Of a stretch of DNA of 64,000 nt, positions 52,095 through 61,118 are shown piece after piece. Every line of letters starts with the position of its first letter. The stretch's first letter is position 1. Made by a program: the position numbers and the translations under genes. A model generated the notes under the pieces. The model saw only the letters and a list, made by a program, of their open reading frames with translations. It had not been told where the DNA came from and searched no databases. This DNA comes from Paenibacillus artemisiicola (GTDB taxonomy: Bacteria > Bacillota > Bacilli > Paenibacillales > Paenibacillaceae). The stretch spans positions 1-64,000 of the forward strand of contig NZ_JAGGDJ010000030.1 in NCBI RefSeq assembly GCF_017652985.1, in the 5' to 3' direction.

Positions 52095-53063
52095 TTATAC
52101 CCACCACATCTCGCCGAGCGGCTCGCGAATGAGTACGGATTGGAGGTTTTGGACGGCTTTCGTGAAGCCTTCGTCCACGGACATCAGGCCGTCTTCGTGC
52201 TCGATGCTGACGACGTAGTCGTAGCCGACGAGGCGAAGCGCGCTGATAATGTCGGACCAGACCTTCATGTCGTGGCCGAAGCCGACCGTGCGGAACTGCC
52301 ATGCGCGGTCAAGCATGAGCGTGTAGGACTGCATGTCCGTGACGCCGTGGCGGTTGACGTTGACCGGATCGATCGACGTGTCCTTCGCGTGGAAGTGGTG
52401 AATCGCGCCGGCGCGGCCCAGGATATGGATCGCTTGAACCGGGTCGATGCCCTGCCACCACATGTGGCTCGGGTCGAGGTTGGCGCCGATCGCGTCGCCG
52501 GCCGCTTCGCGGAGGCGAAGCAGCGTCGCAGGCGTATGAACGGAGAAGCCGCCGTGCAGCTCGAGGCCGATTTTGACGTTGCTTTCCGTCGCGAGCTTGC
52601 CGATCTCGGTCCAGTACGGGATGACTTTGTTTTCCCACTGCCAGTCCAGGATTTCTTGATAGTCGTTCGGCCAAGGCGCGACCGGCCAGTTCGGATACTT
52701 GGCATCCTCGTGGTCGCCCGGGCAGCCGGAGAACGTGTTCACGACCGGAACGCCCAGCTTGGAAGCGAGCGCGATCGTCTTGCGGATGATGGCGTCGTGT
52801 TCGCTGGAAATTGCTTTTTGCGGGTGCAGCGGGTTCGCGTGGCAGCTGAGCGCGCTGATCGTCAAGCCGCGGGAATCGACCGCTTCTTTAAACGCTTTCA
52901 GCTTGCTTTCGTCGGCAAGCAGCGCGTCCGGGTCGCAGTGCGCGTTGCCGGGATAGCCGCCCGTGCCGATTTCGACGGCGTCCAGGCCTTTGGCGGCGAT
53001 GTAGTCGAGCGCGTCTTCAAACGATTTTTGCGCGAATAGAACGGCGAATACTCCGAGTTTCAT
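52095..53063 (-). CDS. Sugar-phosphate isomerase/epimerase-like TIM-barrel protein
   Basis: A 322-residue protein of the xylose-isomerase-like TIM-barrel family. Metal ligands typical of the fold are visible: Glu in KIGLELHGG, Asp and His in NLDPSHMWWQ, His in IHHFHAKDT, Glu in VVSIEHEDGL. Substrate cannot be assigned; members act on inositol derivatives, hexuloses or unknown sugars. The ATG at 53063 is used because the family begins with MKLGVFAVLF; GGGAGG lies about 13 bases upstream, a rather long spacing. It stands alone between terminators. Confidence 0.85.
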   Translation of the reverse strand: MKLGVFAVLFAQKSFEDALDYIAAKGLDAVEIGTGGYPGNAHCDPDALLADESKLKAFKEAVDSRGLTISALSCHANPLHPQKAISSEHDAIIRKTIALASKLGVPVVNTFSGCPGDHEDAKYPNWPVAPWPNDYQEILDWQWENKVIPYWTEIGKLATESNVKIGLELHGGFSVHTPATLLRLREAAGDAIGANLDPSHMWWQGIDPVQAIHILGRAGAIHHFHAKDTSIDPVNVNRHGVTDMQSYTLMLDRAWQFRTVGFGHDMKVWSDIISALRLVGYDYVVSIEHEDGLMSVDEGFTKAVQNLQSVLIREPLGEMWWV

Positions 53064-53112
53064 ACGTGTATGGTTACCTCCCAAATGGATATGTATTGCG
53101 GGTCTGCAATTC

Positions 53113-53141
53113 ATTATAGCATGGGCAATTTGCAAGGGTAA
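53113..53141 (-). promoter_or_regulatory. Promoter of the sugar-phosphate isomerase-like gene
   Basis: On the reverse strand TTACCC, 17-base spacer, perfect TATAAT (53118-53113), 50 bases before the start codon. Confidence 0.55.
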
Positions 53142-53298
53142 GATTCCGGCAGGCCAATGACAAAAAAGCATACATAATGGACAAAAATGAAACCGCTTAT
53201 CATTTTTAGTCCATTATTGTTATTTTTAGACAGTTATAGTAAAGTGGACCTAGTAAAACTAGCAAAAATTACTAGAGCCATGAATGGAGGAGCATACA

Positions 53299-54408
53299 GT
53301 GAGGCACAAGGGTTTACGGCTGGCAGGCATCATCGTTGCCGGAGCGCTCCTCATGACCGGAACCGCGTGGGCGGCCGGCGGCACGGGCGCGTCCCGGCTG
53401 GACGCGAAAGTGATTGACGGCGAGGTGTACGTGAAGGCGAGCTCGCTGATGAAGTCGCTGGGCGGCACCGGCGCGTACGATGCCAAGACGCACAGCTACG
53501 CCTATACGCCGCCGCAGACCCAGTCGCAGGTCCCGGACGTCATCAAGAACGTGTCGCCATCCGTCGTAGGCATCATCGGCAAGTACACGGACGACCGGTT
53601 CGCCCTGGAGCACGGGACGGGCGTCATCTGGAAGTCCGACGGGTGGATCGTCACCAACGCCCACGTGGTCAAGGACATGAGCAACATCGTGGTCGTGACC
53701 GCCGACGGCAAGGAGTACCAAGGCAAGCGCATGAACATCGACGAGACGAGCGACCTGGCGCTGGTCAAAATCAACGCGACGAATTTGAAGCCGGCCGCAT
53801 TCGCGCCGGTACCGTTGCAGCTGTCGGTCGGGGAGACGGTCATCGCCATCGGCACGCCGGTATCCTTCTCGCTGCGCAATACGGCGACGACGGGGGTGCT
53901 GAGCGGCATGAACCGTTCCGTGTCCTCGTACTACAAGCTGCTGCAGACGGACGCGGCCATCAATCCCGGCAACAGCGGCGGACCGCTCGTCAATTTGAAG
54001 GGCGAGGTCATCGGCATCAATTCGCTCAAATTCGTCAGCGACGGCATCGAAAGCCTCGGCTTCTCGATTCCGACCGATACCGTGCGCTACGTCGTCAATC
54101 AATTTTTCAAATACGGCCGCGTCATGCGGCCTTCCCTCGGCGTCGAGCTGGAGGAGAGCTGGTCGGCCGTCGTCGGGCTTCCGACGACGGAACCGCTCGC
54201 CGTCAAATCCGTCTGGGGCGCGGGCGCGAAGAACATCGGCCTGCGGCAGGGAGATCAGATCTACTCGATCGCCGGCAAGCAAGTATCGTCCATCGCGGAG
54301 GTCAACGAGCTGTTGAAGTCGTATCTGCCCGGACAGACCGTTCAAGTCCTGGTTCAAACGGACGGGGACCTGGTCACGAAGAAACTCGTGCTGTCCACGG
54401 AACAATAA
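53299..54408 (+). CDS. HtrA-like secreted trypsin-type protease with PDZ domain
   Basis: A 369-residue exported serine protease. Signal peptide (LAGIIVAGALLMTGTAWAAG), a short domain resembling a copper-amine-oxidase N-type repeat (VIDGEVYVKASSLMKSLGG), then the trypsin-like domain with the full triad: His in VTNAHVV, Asp in ETSDLALVKI, Ser in NPGNSGGPLVN. A PDZ domain (about 275-365; AKNIGLRQGDQIYSIAGKQV) ends it. It should degrade or guard misfolded exported proteins. The GTG at 53299 is chosen because GGAGGAG lies 6 bases before it; an upstream ATG would place that site inside the gene. The next gene follows by 49 bases. Confidence 0.9.
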   Translation: MRHKGLRLAGIIVAGALLMTGTAWAAGGTGASRLDAKVIDGEVYVKASSLMKSLGGTGAYDAKTHSYAYTPPQTQSQVPDVIKNVSPSVVGIIGKYTDDRFALEHGTGVIWKSDGWIVTNAHVVKDMSNIVVVTADGKEYQGKRMNIDETSDLALVKINATNLKPAAFAPVPLQLSVGETVIAIGTPVSFSLRNTATTGVLSGMNRSVSSYYKLLQTDAAINPGNSGGPLVNLKGEVIGINSLKFVSDGIESLGFSIPTDTVRYVVNQFFKYGRVMRPSLGVELEESWSAVVGLPTTEPLAVKSVWGAGAKNIGLRQGDQIYSIAGKQVSSIAEVNELLKSYLPGQTVQVLVQTDGDLVTKKLVLSTEQ

Positions 54409-54457
54409 TTCAAGCATTCATCCTACTATCCATTATCGGGGAGAGACGATCAAGATT

Positions 54458-56350
54458 ATGAAGAAGAAGCTGCTCGCTTTGCTCATTACCGCCTGTATGC
54501 TTTTCGCGCTTGCGCCCGCAGTCGCGGGCGCAGCCGCCGAACCGCTTGAAATCAAGCTGGCCATCGGCAGCCCGACGCTTTCCGTCAACGGCGCGACCTC
54601 GACGATCCAGAAGCCGTTCAAATCGAACGGCACGACGATGGTGCCGCTCAGCGTCATCACCAAGGCGTTCGGCGCCGGCCTCAAGCTGGAGAAAAACAAA
54701 ATCATCACGCTGTCTTACAATAAAACGACCGTCGTCCTGACGATCGGCAGCAAGACGGTCAAAGTCAACGGCGGCGCGGTCGCGCTGGCGGCCGAGCCGA
54801 AAATCGTGAACAGCGTGACGATGGTGCCGCTGCGCGTCATCGTGTCGGCGTTCGGCGCGACGCTGAACCTGAGCGGGAACAACATCACGATCAAGGGCTT
54901 CAAGGCGGAATCCGCGTCGACGGGCACCGGAAACAATACCTCGGGCATCGATTCCGACGCCGGCAAAACCAAGGTCGGGGACAGCTACTACGGCTGGTCC
55001 ATGAACTACCCGTCCGACCTCGCCCTTGCGGATCAAAGCGATAACGGCAGCCAGCTGATCTGGACGTCCGTTGCCGAAGACAGAAGCATCTACTTGGCGA
55101 TCGAGGAAATCGATCAAGCATATACGCGCCAAGAAGTTCGCGACCATATCCAGGAGTATTTCAACGAGACCGAGTTCGCCGTCGAATCGACGACGGTGAA
55201 CGCAGGCGGCTTGAGCTACGAGAAGACGGTCAGCCGCGACCGCAACGGCTGGTATTTCGAATACCACGCGTTCCAAGCGCAAAACCGCATCTACTTGATC
55301 GCGGCCGGCGTAAAATCCGATTCCCGCGACGACTTGAACGCGTACAAGAGCATGCTGGACAGCTTCAAACCGTCGTTCCCGTCCGGCGACAAGTCGGTGA
55401 AGGACATTACCCGCGTGAAGGACGGCTTCTACACCGCGGTCGACAAGGATTACGGCTTGGCGGTCAAGCTGCCGGTCAACTGGTTCCGCGACGATAAAAG
55501 CGCGAACCCGACGTTCGTGAGCGAAGACGGCTTCATGGATTTCCAAATCAGCTCCCTGGCGCCGGGGGATACCGCCGAGGCTTGGCTCGATCGCAGCCGC
55601 AAAGAGCTGGAGAACGAGTTCCAATCGGATTACGTGCGCAGTACGAACGAATCCACGATTCAGCTGGCGGACGGACCGGCCCAGGTCCTGAGCTACGAAT
55701 ATTCGTGGGACAAGAAGACGTGGTACAAGGAATACGAGATTTTCTTCGTCTCCGGCACGCATAAGTACGAAGCGAACTTCTTCTACAAGATCGACGGCAC
55801 GACCAAAGGCGACACGCTGTATAATCAAATCGTCGGATCGCTCGATATCGATATCGCGTTCGTCGAGAAGAACTTCAGCGAACTCGACGATACCGACGCG
55901 CTGAACGATCTGACCGTGACGAAAACGAGCAAAACGTACGGCTACTCCATCACGCTTCCGCAATCCTGGTACGGCAGCAAGAAGGATTTCGAGGCGGACG
56001 AAGTCGAATACGGCATGCCTTACGGCAGCTTCGGCATCTCCGTCGGCGGCGAACTTGCGGCCAGCGACTATCCGCAAGCGATCACGGAGGCCGTCGGTAC
56101 GGATCCCGATCTGAAGAAAGCCGGCGCAACGGTCCTGTCCAGCACGACGACGACGATCGGCGGCGCGACGGCCTACAAAATCGCGGTGGGCTTGGACAAT
56201 TTGGACATCCCGCAAGTCATTACCTACCTCGCGCTGGATCATAACGGCAAGACGTATCTGCTGACTTACACGCTCGATAAAGCGGCTTACACGGATGCGA
56301 ATCGCGGCAAGATCGAAGGCGTCATCAATACTTTCAAATTCAATAACTAA
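54458..56350 (+). CDS. Exported protein with copper-amine-oxidase N domain and PsbP-like repeats
   Basis: A 630-residue secreted protein. Signal peptide (LLALLITACMLFALAPAVAGA, residues 4-24), a copper-amine-oxidase N-type domain (about 35-150; TTMVPLSVITKAFGAGLKL and TMVPLRVIVSAFGATLNL are its two repeated halves), and three related modules (about 165-310, 315-465, 480-630) each beginning GYxWxMNYPSD-like, resembling PsbP/lipoprotein stress modules. The family is common on Paenibacillus surfaces; function is unknown. It sits right after the HtrA-like gene and shares the amine-oxidase-N-type element, so the two may act together at the wall. Confidence 0.82.
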   Translation: MKKKLLALLITACMLFALAPAVAGAAAEPLEIKLAIGSPTLSVNGATSTIQKPFKSNGTTMVPLSVITKAFGAGLKLEKNKIITLSYNKTTVVLTIGSKTVKVNGGAVALAAEPKIVNSVTMVPLRVIVSAFGATLNLSGNNITIKGFKAESASTGTGNNTSGIDSDAGKTKVGDSYYGWSMNYPSDLALADQSDNGSQLIWTSVAEDRSIYLAIEEIDQAYTRQEVRDHIQEYFNETEFAVESTTVNAGGLSYEKTVSRDRNGWYFEYHAFQAQNRIYLIAAGVKSDSRDDLNAYKSMLDSFKPSFPSGDKSVKDITRVKDGFYTAVDKDYGLAVKLPVNWFRDDKSANPTFVSEDGFMDFQISSLAPGDTAEAWLDRSRKELENEFQSDYVRSTNESTIQLADGPAQVLSYEYSWDKKTWYKEYEIFFVSGTHKYEANFFYKIDGTTKGDTLYNQIVGSLDIDIAFVEKNFSELDDTDALNDLTVTKTSKTYGYSITLPQSWYGSKKDFEADEVEYGMPYGSFGISVGGELAASDYPQAITEAVGTDPDLKKAGATVLSSTTTTIGGATAYKIAVGLDNLDIPQVITYLALDHNGKTYLLTYTLDKAAYTDANRGKIEGVINTFKFNN

Positions 56351-56383
56351 ATTTTCATCTTCAATACGAAGCGCTCGCTTAAG

Positions 56384-56436
56384 AAGCGCCGCTACGCACC
56401 GTGTTCGATTCGGCGCGCAGCGGCGCTTGCTTTTTT
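56384..56436 (+). terminator. Rho-independent terminator after the amine-oxidase-N-domain gene
   Basis: AAGCGCCGCT (56384-56393) pairs with AGCGGCGCTT (56419-56428), followed after GC by TTTTTT. Confidence 0.8.
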
Positions 56437-56547
56437 CGCCGCGCGGCGAAGGAATGCGCGTCCCCAGCCGTTTCCTCCTTGCAGGCGGCTTTTGTTTAGA
56501 CGCCCGCTCTGGTACACTTACAATAAATAAGCGAATTGAAAGATAGG

Positions 56548-59112
56548 ATGGCGGAAGTAAAGATGACAACGATCAAACGGCAAGACGTCGAGCTGCTGGC
56601 GCCGGCCGGCGACTGGGATTGCATGCGGGCGGCCGTGGCGAACGGGGCCGACGCCATATTTTTCGGCGTGGAGAAGTTCAACGCGCGGGCGCGGGCGAAC
56701 AATTTCCAGACGGACGAGCTGCCGGAAATCATGGCGTTCCTGCACAGCTACGGCGTGAAAGGATTTTTGACGTTTAATATATTGGTCTTCGAAAACGAAT
56801 TGGAAGACGCGAAGCGGCTCATGGAAGCCTGCATCGATGCGGGCGTCGACGCGGTCATCGTCCAGGACCTCGGACTCGTGAAGCTGATCCGCGAGCTGTC
56901 GCCGGATTTCCCGATTCACGGCTCCACGCAGATGACGATCACGTCGCCGGAGGCGGTGGAATTCACGAAACCGTTCGACATCGAGCGGGTCGTGCTCGGC
57001 CGCGAAAACAATTTGAAGCAAATCAAGACGATCGGCGAGCAGGCGAAGCTGCCGATGGAAGTGTTCGTGCACGGCGCGCTCTGCGTGTCGTACTCGGGGC
57101 AATGCCTTACCTCCGAAATGTGGGGCGGGCGCTCCGCTAACCGCGGCGAATGCGCGCAGGCGTGCCGCTTGCCGTACGACCTCATGGTGGACGGCGAACA
57201 GAAGCCGATGGGCGACGTGGCGTACCTGCTTTCGCCGAAGGATCTGGCGGCCGTCGAGCTCGTGCCCGAGCTGATCGAAGCGGGCGTCTCCTCGTTCAAG
57301 ATCGAAGGACGCCTGAAGAGCCCCGAATACGTCGCGAACGTGGTCGGCAAGTACCGCCGCGCGATCGACAAGTATTTCGACGGCGACCGCTCCGCCCCGT
57401 CCAAGGAAGAGATCCGCGAGCTGCAGCAAAGCTTCTCCCGCGGCTTCACGACCGGCTTCCTGGAAGGCACGAACAACAAGAAGCTCGTGGAAGGCACGTT
57501 TCCGAAGAGCCGCGGCGTCTACCTCGGCCGCGTCGAGCGCGTGCTGCGCGACGCCGTCGTCTGCCGCGTCGAGGCGCCGCTGAAGCGCGGGGACGGCATC
57601 GTCTTCGACGCCGGCGATCCGACGAAGAAGGAAGAGGGCGGCCGCGTCTACGACCTGCGCCGCCAGGGCGTGAAGCTGGAGGGCGAAGCCCAGGAAGGCA
57701 CGGTGCTGGAGCTGGTGCCGGGCCGCAACGACATCGACCTGCGCCGCGTGCACGTCGGCGACCGGATCTGGAAGACGAGCGATCCCGCGCTCGACAAGCG
57801 CCTGCGCGCGACGTTCGAGACGGAGAAGCCGTACCGGGTCTTCCCGCTGCGCGTCGAGGTCGAAGGCGCGGAAGGGCAGCCGCTCCGCACGCGCTGGACC
57901 GACGTCGAGAAGGGGAATTCGGTCGAGGTGCTGTCGGAGCTGCCGCTCGAGCATGCGTCGAAACGGCCGATGGACGAAGCGCTGCTGCGGGAGCAGTTCG
58001 GCCGGCTCGGCGGCACGGTGTATCAGCTCGAGACGCTCGACGTGCAGCTGAGCGGCGATCTCATCGTGCCGATGCGCGAGCTGAACCGGATGCGGCGCGA
58101 GGCCGCGGAAGCGCTGGCGGGCGAACGGCCGAAGCCGCCCGCGTATATCAAGCGCGAAGTCGACGCGTACGCGGACGCGCGGGGCGGCCATGCCGCCGCG
58201 CGCGCTGCCGGGGGCGAGGCTTCGCCTGCCGCCGCGGCGGATGAGCCGGGCGCCAAGCTCACGGTGCTGTGCCGGAGCTTGGCGCAGTTGGAAGCGGCGG
58301 TGCGCAATGAACGCGTCGGCATGGTCTATGCCGATTTCGAGTTCATCAAGCAGTTTCCCGCCGCGATGGCCTTGGCGCGGAGCGCGGGCAAGCCGATCGC
58401 GCTGGCGACGCCGCGGATCCATATGCCGGGCGAGAACGGGTACCACGCCAACATTTTGAAGCTGAAGCCGGACGCGGTGCTCGTCCGCAACACGGGCGCG
58501 CTGTATTACTACCTCCGCGCCAAAGCGGCGAACCCGCTCGAGCCGTTCCCGCGGCTGATCGGCGATTTCTCGCTGAACGTGGCCAATCACAAGGCCTCGG
58601 ATCTGTTCCTGGACGCGGGCTGCGACGTCATTACGCCGTCGTACGACCTAAACGTGCAGCAAATGCTCGACCTGCTGCGAAGCAGCGACGCGTCGCGCAC
58701 CGAGGTGGTCATCCACCAGCATCTGCCGATGTTCCATACGGAGCACTGCGTCTACTGCACCTTCATGAGCGAAGGAACGGATTACACGAACTGCGGCCGT
58801 CCGTGCGAGGAACACCGCGCGTCGCTGCAGGACCGGATCGGCATGTCCCACCCCGTCCGGGTCGACGAAGGCTGCCGGAACACGGTGTACAACGCCATCG
58901 AGCAGTCCGGCGCGGAGTACATGGTTCAATTCCGGGATTTGGGCGTTAATCATTTCCGGATCGAGTTTTTGGAAGAAACGGCCGATAAGGTCGAAGAGGT
59001 CATCGAGCTGTACAGCGCGGCGCTCGCCGGCCGCATCGGCGGCACGCAGGTGTGGCGCAGCCTGAAGGCGATCAATCAGCTGGGCGTCACGAGAGGCCAG
59101 CTGGCGAAATAG
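56548..59112 (+). CDS. Two-module U32 peptidase-family protein, RlhA-like
   Basis: An 854-residue U32 protein. The first half (residues 10-450) holds the U32 core: VELLAPAGDWDCMRAAV, the conserved Cys block HGALCVSYSGQC...ANRGECAQACR, and KIEGRLKSPEYVANV. A DUF3656-type domain lies near 370-480. The second half (about 560-854) is a further U32-like barrel with its own Cys set (HCVYCTF...NCGRPC). Known relatives such as E. coli RlhA and TrhP hydroxylate RNA bases rather than cut protein, so RNA modification is the best guess. Start is uncertain: TTG 56536, ATG 56548 and ATG 56563 are all possible; none has a strong RBS. Confidence 0.85.
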   Translation: MAEVKMTTIKRQDVELLAPAGDWDCMRAAVANGADAIFFGVEKFNARARANNFQTDELPEIMAFLHSYGVKGFLTFNILVFENELEDAKRLMEACIDAGVDAVIVQDLGLVKLIRELSPDFPIHGSTQMTITSPEAVEFTKPFDIERVVLGRENNLKQIKTIGEQAKLPMEVFVHGALCVSYSGQCLTSEMWGGRSANRGECAQACRLPYDLMVDGEQKPMGDVAYLLSPKDLAAVELVPELIEAGVSSFKIEGRLKSPEYVANVVGKYRRAIDKYFDGDRSAPSKEEIRELQQSFSRGFTTGFLEGTNNKKLVEGTFPKSRGVYLGRVERVLRDAVVCRVEAPLKRGDGIVFDAGDPTKKEEGGRVYDLRRQGVKLEGEAQEGTVLELVPGRNDIDLRRVHVGDRIWKTSDPALDKRLRATFETEKPYRVFPLRVEVEGAEGQPLRTRWTDVEKGNSVEVLSELPLEHASKRPMDEALLREQFGRLGGTVYQLETLDVQLSGDLIVPMRELNRMRREAAEALAGERPKPPAYIKREVDAYADARGGHAAARAAGGEASPAAAADEPGAKLTVLCRSLAQLEAAVRNERVGMVYADFEFIKQFPAAMALARSAGKPIALATPRIHMPGENGYHANILKLKPDAVLVRNTGALYYYLRAKAANPLEPFPRLIGDFSLNVANHKASDLFLDAGCDVITPSYDLNVQQMLDLLRSSDASRTEVVIHQHLPMFHTEHCVYCTFMSEGTDYTNCGRPCEEHRASLQDRIGMSHPVRVDEGCRNTVYNAIEQSGAEYMVQFRDLGVNHFRIEFLEETADKVEEVIELYSAALAGRIGGTQVWRSLKAINQLGVTRGQLAK

Positions 59113-59124
59113 CACGACGCATGC

Positions 59125-59154
59125 GAGAGACCTGCGGACCAGGTCTCTCCTTTT
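59125..59154 (+). terminator. Rho-independent terminator after the U32 gene
   Basis: GAGAGACCT, loop, AGGTCTCTC, then TTTT. Confidence 0.85.
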
Positions 59155-59230
59155 GCATATAGGCGTCCGCGCACTTGCACAAATATAGCCAGATCGGGCG
59201 ACGCAAGAGGATTTCGCGGACCTCGGGGCG

Positions 59231-59246
59231 AATAGTAGCAACTATT
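59231..59246. promoter_or_regulatory. Palindrome upstream of the BTAD regulator gene
   Basis: AATAGT-AGCA-ACTATT is a perfect 6-bp inverted repeat about 85 bases before the start codon. It may be an operator. The rest of 59155-59330 shows no clear promoter. Confidence 0.35.
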
Positions 59247-59330
59247 AGCGCCGGGAATGAGCCGTTCGACGGATTGCCATCGATCGCGATGCCCGGGCGG
59301 CGAATAAAGGAAGCGCGGTGAGGGTGCCTT

Positions 59331-61118
59331 ATGAATCAGAAAAACAAACGAGCCTCGCAGCAGGATCATTGGCTGGGCCACGTGATGAAAGCCGAACAAA
59401 CGATACTGGACGGCCAGATGCTGCCGATCGGGCAGCTGCTGGCCATTCCGGCCGATATACGCATGAAATCGCCGTTATTGCTGCGCGCGGAATGCGAGAA
59501 CGGGCTGCTGAACGGGCGGCTGATGGAGACGAAGCAGCGGCTGGAAGCCGCGCTGCGCGGCTTCGCGGCGCAAGCGGACGAATCCGCCATGCTGACGATG
59601 ATGGCCATGCTCGGCCTGCTGCACGTGCAGGTCGGGGATCGGCACGAGTCGAAGCCGTTCCTGTCGCTGCTCGCGCAGGAATGGGCGCGCAACCCGGAGA
59701 GCTGCAGCGGCTTCGTGCCGTGGGCGCTCGCGCGGGCGGCCGCGGGCGGCGCGGAGCCGGCTTCCCGGTTCGACGAGGCGCGGAGCTTGCTGTTCGCGGC
59801 CGCGGAACGCTTCCGGGAAGAAGGGCGGGCGCTGTGGGCGGGCTTCGTGCTGCTGGACGCGCTGCTGTTCGACCGCGAGGCGCGGGCCAATCCGGAGTGG
59901 CCGTTTTGGATCAATTGGCTGAAACGGCATACGGCCGAGCAGCCGCTCGCCGCGGCGGTCGCGCGCCTGCTGGGGAGCGGGACGCCCGATGCCGGGCTCT
60001 GCGCCGACATGCCGGTCCGGTACGCCTACCTCGGCAAGGCGGTGCTGCTGAACCAAGCGGAAGAGCAGCTGCCGGAGGAGCTTGCCGACGATATCGAGAG
60101 CGGCTTGTACGCCGCGTCGGCCGCCATTGGGCGGCTGCTCGCGGAAGGTCAGACGGATGCGGCGGCGAACGCGCTGCGGTCGTTCGACCGTCAGCGCCGG
60201 CTGTTGTCGACGCCGGAGCTCGAGCGGCTCGCGGGCGAGCTGCGGGAGCGGCTCGATGCGGCGGTCGCCGCCGCGGCTCCGGTCCCGGCTGCCGCGCCGG
60301 AAGCGAGGGCGGATCGCGGCCATGCGCCGCGGCAGGCGCCGAGCGGCCGCGAAGAAGGCGGCGAGCCGCAGAGCGCGGCGAAATGGACGATCAAGCTGTT
60401 CGACGGCATCGGCTTCAGCGCCGGGAACGGGCCGATGGCCGAGCCGGTCTGGAAGCGGCGGAAAGCCGGCGAGCTGTTCGTCTATCTGCTGCTGCAATCG
60501 GGTTATAAGAGCAACCGCGAGCACGTGGTCGAGCGGGTATTCGGCGAAGGCGACGCGGCGAAGCGATCCAATCAGCTGTACGTCACGCTGCACGACCTGC
60601 GTTCGGCGCTCAAGGAGATCGGCTTTCAGGACGAAGCCGTCTACGCCAAGCGGGGCGTCGTCGGCATCGCCGAGCACGCGGTGGAGGCCGTGGACGTCGA
60701 GACGTTCATGACGCTGTCGCGCGTCGGCGACCAGCTCTGGATGGACGACCGGGAAGCGGCGTCGCGCTTGTACGACAAGGCGCTTCCGCTCTACGGCATG
60801 CTCGCCACGGAGCTGCCGCACGCGGAATGGCTGGATCGGACGCGAGAGCAGCTGCTGGACCGGCAGACGACGATGCTGAAGCGGCTCGCGGCGTATTACG
60901 GCGAGCAGGGCGACGAGGCGCGAGAGGAGCAGCGGGTCTCGGATTGGATCGCGCTGCGGCCGAACCAAGAGGATGCGTACGAAGCGATGATCCGGCTTTG
61001 CCTGCGCGGAGGCCGGCGCGTCGAAGCGATCGGCTGGTACCGGCGCCTCGAGCGCATCTGCCGGGAGGAGCTCGGCACCGAACCGCTCGAGGAAGTCAGG
61101 CAGCTGTTATGGAGCTGA
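59331..61118 (+). CDS. BTAD-domain transcriptional regulator
   Basis: A 595-residue regulator. The first 290 residues are helical, repeat-like and Ala/Leu-rich. Residues 350-440 resemble a winged-helix DNA-binding domain of the SARP type (WTIKLFDGIGF ... RRKAGELFVYLLLQSG ... SNQLYVTLHDLRSALKEI). Residues 450-595 form the bacterial transcriptional activator domain (DVETFMTLSRVGDQLW ... YEAMIRLCLRGGRRVEAIGWYRRLERICREELGTEP). Unlike standard SARPs the DNA-binding part is internal. The stop codon overlaps the start of the phosphatase-kinase gene, so both products are made together. Targets unknown. Confidence 0.86.
   Translation: MNQKNKRASQQDHWLGHVMKAEQTILDGQMLPIGQLLAIPADIRMKSPLLLRAECENGLLNGRLMETKQRLEAALRGFAAQADESAMLTMMAMLGLLHVQVGDRHESKPFLSLLAQEWARNPESCSGFVPWALARAAAGGAEPASRFDEARSLLFAAAERFREEGRALWAGFVLLDALLFDREARANPEWPFWINWLKRHTAEQPLAAAVARLLGSGTPDAGLCADMPVRYAYLGKAVLLNQAEEQLPEELADDIESGLYAASAAIGRLLAEGQTDAAANALRSFDRQRRLLSTPELERLAGELRERLDAAVAAAAPVPAAAPEARADRGHAPRQAPSGREEGGEPQSAAKWTIKLFDGIGFSAGNGPMAEPVWKRRKAGELFVYLLLQSGYKSNREHVVERVFGEGDAAKRSNQLYVTLHDLRSALKEIGFQDEAVYAKRGVVGIAEHAVEAVDVETFMTLSRVGDQLWMDDREAASRLYDKALPLYGMLATELPHAEWLDRTREQLLDRQTTMLKRLAAYYGEQGDEAREEQRVSDWIALRPNQEDAYEAMIRLCLRGGRRVEAIGWYRRLERICREELGTEPLEEVRQLLWS

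Noticed and set aside
54410..58590. Long reverse-strand frames opposite the amine-oxidase-N-domain gene and the U32 gene
   Set aside because: They lack RBS and motifs and mirror the forward codon pattern.
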